The position numbers were made by a program, and so were the translations under genes. A stretch of 9,642 nt of DNA. It comes from Chromatiaceae bacterium. GTDB taxonomy: Bacteria > Pseudomonadota > Gammaproteobacteria > Chromatiales > Chromatiaceae. This document shows positions 9,145-9,642 of the stretch, one piece after another (within the stretch, counting starts at the first letter, position 1; each line of letters opens with the position of its first letter). The notes beneath the pieces were generated by a model. That model did no database searches, was not told the DNA's origin, and was given only the letters and a program-made list of their open reading frames with translations. The stretch is from the NCBI GenBank assembly GCA_016938795.1, contig JAFGTZ010000383.1, forward strand, positions 1-9,642. The letters are read 5' to 3'.

Positions 9145-9185
9145 CCCGGATCGAGCGTAAGCACGCACCTTGCAGCCGCTCTAGT

Positions 9186-9632
9186 CTAGAGTTCGAGCAG
9201 ATGGGCCATGGTCTTGTAGAAAATGTCGAGCCATGCGCCTGATTCGGTGAAGGTCGCGTACTGCGGGCGCGTACCCGAGGTATCCGTTGCAATGGCGTAG
9301 AGGAAGGATCCGTCGGCTTGCAGCGTCACCTCGAAGGTGCGGTGTCCGCCGGGAAGCAACAACCGGATGCCACGCGGAAATTCCTCGCCACCCACAATCT
9401 CGGCCACCAACACCGAGGCACGATCATCGCGCTGGTGATAGTTAGTGGGCCAGATTTGCTTCAGGACACCGATCTTCACGGGCTGCTCCCGTACATCGCT
9501 GTACGCCTGAAACAGGGGTTTGGCGGCTTCAGCGCATCGCTGCGCCTGGGCGCGCTTCTCATCCTGCTGACTTAGCTTGGAATCAAGGGCCTTATTGGCC
9601 TGCTGTTTGATGCGCTTGAGCGTATCGTTCAT
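9186..9632 (-). CDS. Unrecognised protein upstream of the rimP operon
   Basis: I do not recognise this 148-residue protein. It has a Lys/Gln/Ala-rich, probably helical N-terminus (about 1-50). A more compact region follows (about 52-148) with alternating hydrophobic strands such as RASVLVAEIVGG, RGIRLLLPGG and RTFEVTLQADGSFLYAI. It ends with a probable amphipathic helix, WLDIFYKTMAHLLEL. There is no signal peptide or membrane segment, so it is probably cytosolic; one cysteine is present (residue 33). The frame is clean and the codon choice matches its neighbours, which argues for a real gene. ATG at 9632 lies 10 bases from the window edge, lacks an evident ribosome-binding site, and no in-frame stop is visible upstream, so the true start could lie outside. 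It is co-oriented with the operon but separated from rimP by 252 bases and two terminators, so it is probably a separate unit. Confidence 0.7.
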   Translation of the reverse strand: MNDTLKRIKQQANKALDSKLSQQDEKRAQAQRCAEAAKPLFQAYSDVREQPVKIGVLKQIWPTNYHQRDDRASVLVAEIVGGEEFPRGIRLLLPGGHRTFEVTLQADGSFLYAIATDTSGTRPQYATFTESGAWLDIFYKTMAHLLEL

Positions 9633-9642
9633 CGGCGTTCTA

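Overview
The window carries one long block of co-oriented housekeeping genes on the minus strand, plus one unrecognised gene at its right edge. Read in the direction of transcription (from high to low coordinates) the order is: hypothetical protein, two intrinsic terminators, rimP, nusA, infB, rbfA, truB, rpsO, pnp, then a terminal intrinsic terminator. This is the classical transcription/translation operon of Gammaproteobacteria (metY-rimP-nusA-infB-rbfA-truB-rpsO-pnp in E. coli). The DNA is GC-rich, and the proteins look gammaproteobacterial: NusA has the C-terminal acidic repeats, IF2 is long with a charged N-terminal half, and S15 closely resembles the E. coli protein as I remember it. My guess is a purple-sulfur-type gammaproteobacterium (Chromatiales). 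That guess comes from overall protein resemblance and is not proven by any marker here.

Layout. Positions 1-61 hold the terminator that ends the operon after pnp. Positions 62-2167 are pnp, with an apparent GTG start. Positions 2168-2309 are the rpsO-pnp spacer with two hairpins, where E. coli has its terminator and RNase III processing site. Positions 2310-2579 are rpsO, and 2580-2764 is a spacer with two further hairpins. truB (2765-3697), rbfA (3702-4097), infB (4111-6864) and nusA (6883-8385) are packed with gaps of 4 to 18 bases. An 86-base spacer separates nusA from rimP (8472-8933). Positions 8934-9185 form a gene-free, highly structured leader with two strong minus-strand terminators, another long hairpin and two adjacent palindromes. 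Positions 9186-9632 encode an unrecognised 148-residue protein.

The genes work together in making the translation machinery and in RNA turnover. RimP and RbfA mature the 30S subunit, S15 is an early 16S-binding protein of that subunit, IF2 loads the initiator tRNA, and TruB modifies U55 of tRNAs. NusA governs pausing, termination and antitermination, and PNPase degrades RNA and (in E. coli) represses its own mRNA. The operon is unremarkable in gene content. The points worth attention are non-coding: tandem terminators directly before the rimP ribosome-binding site, apparently without the initiator tRNA gene found there in E. coli; structured RNA before those terminators; hairpins in the rpsO-pnp leader; and the unknown gene upstream. 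I see no transposon, phage, CRISPR array, tRNA, rRNA or new defence-type system.
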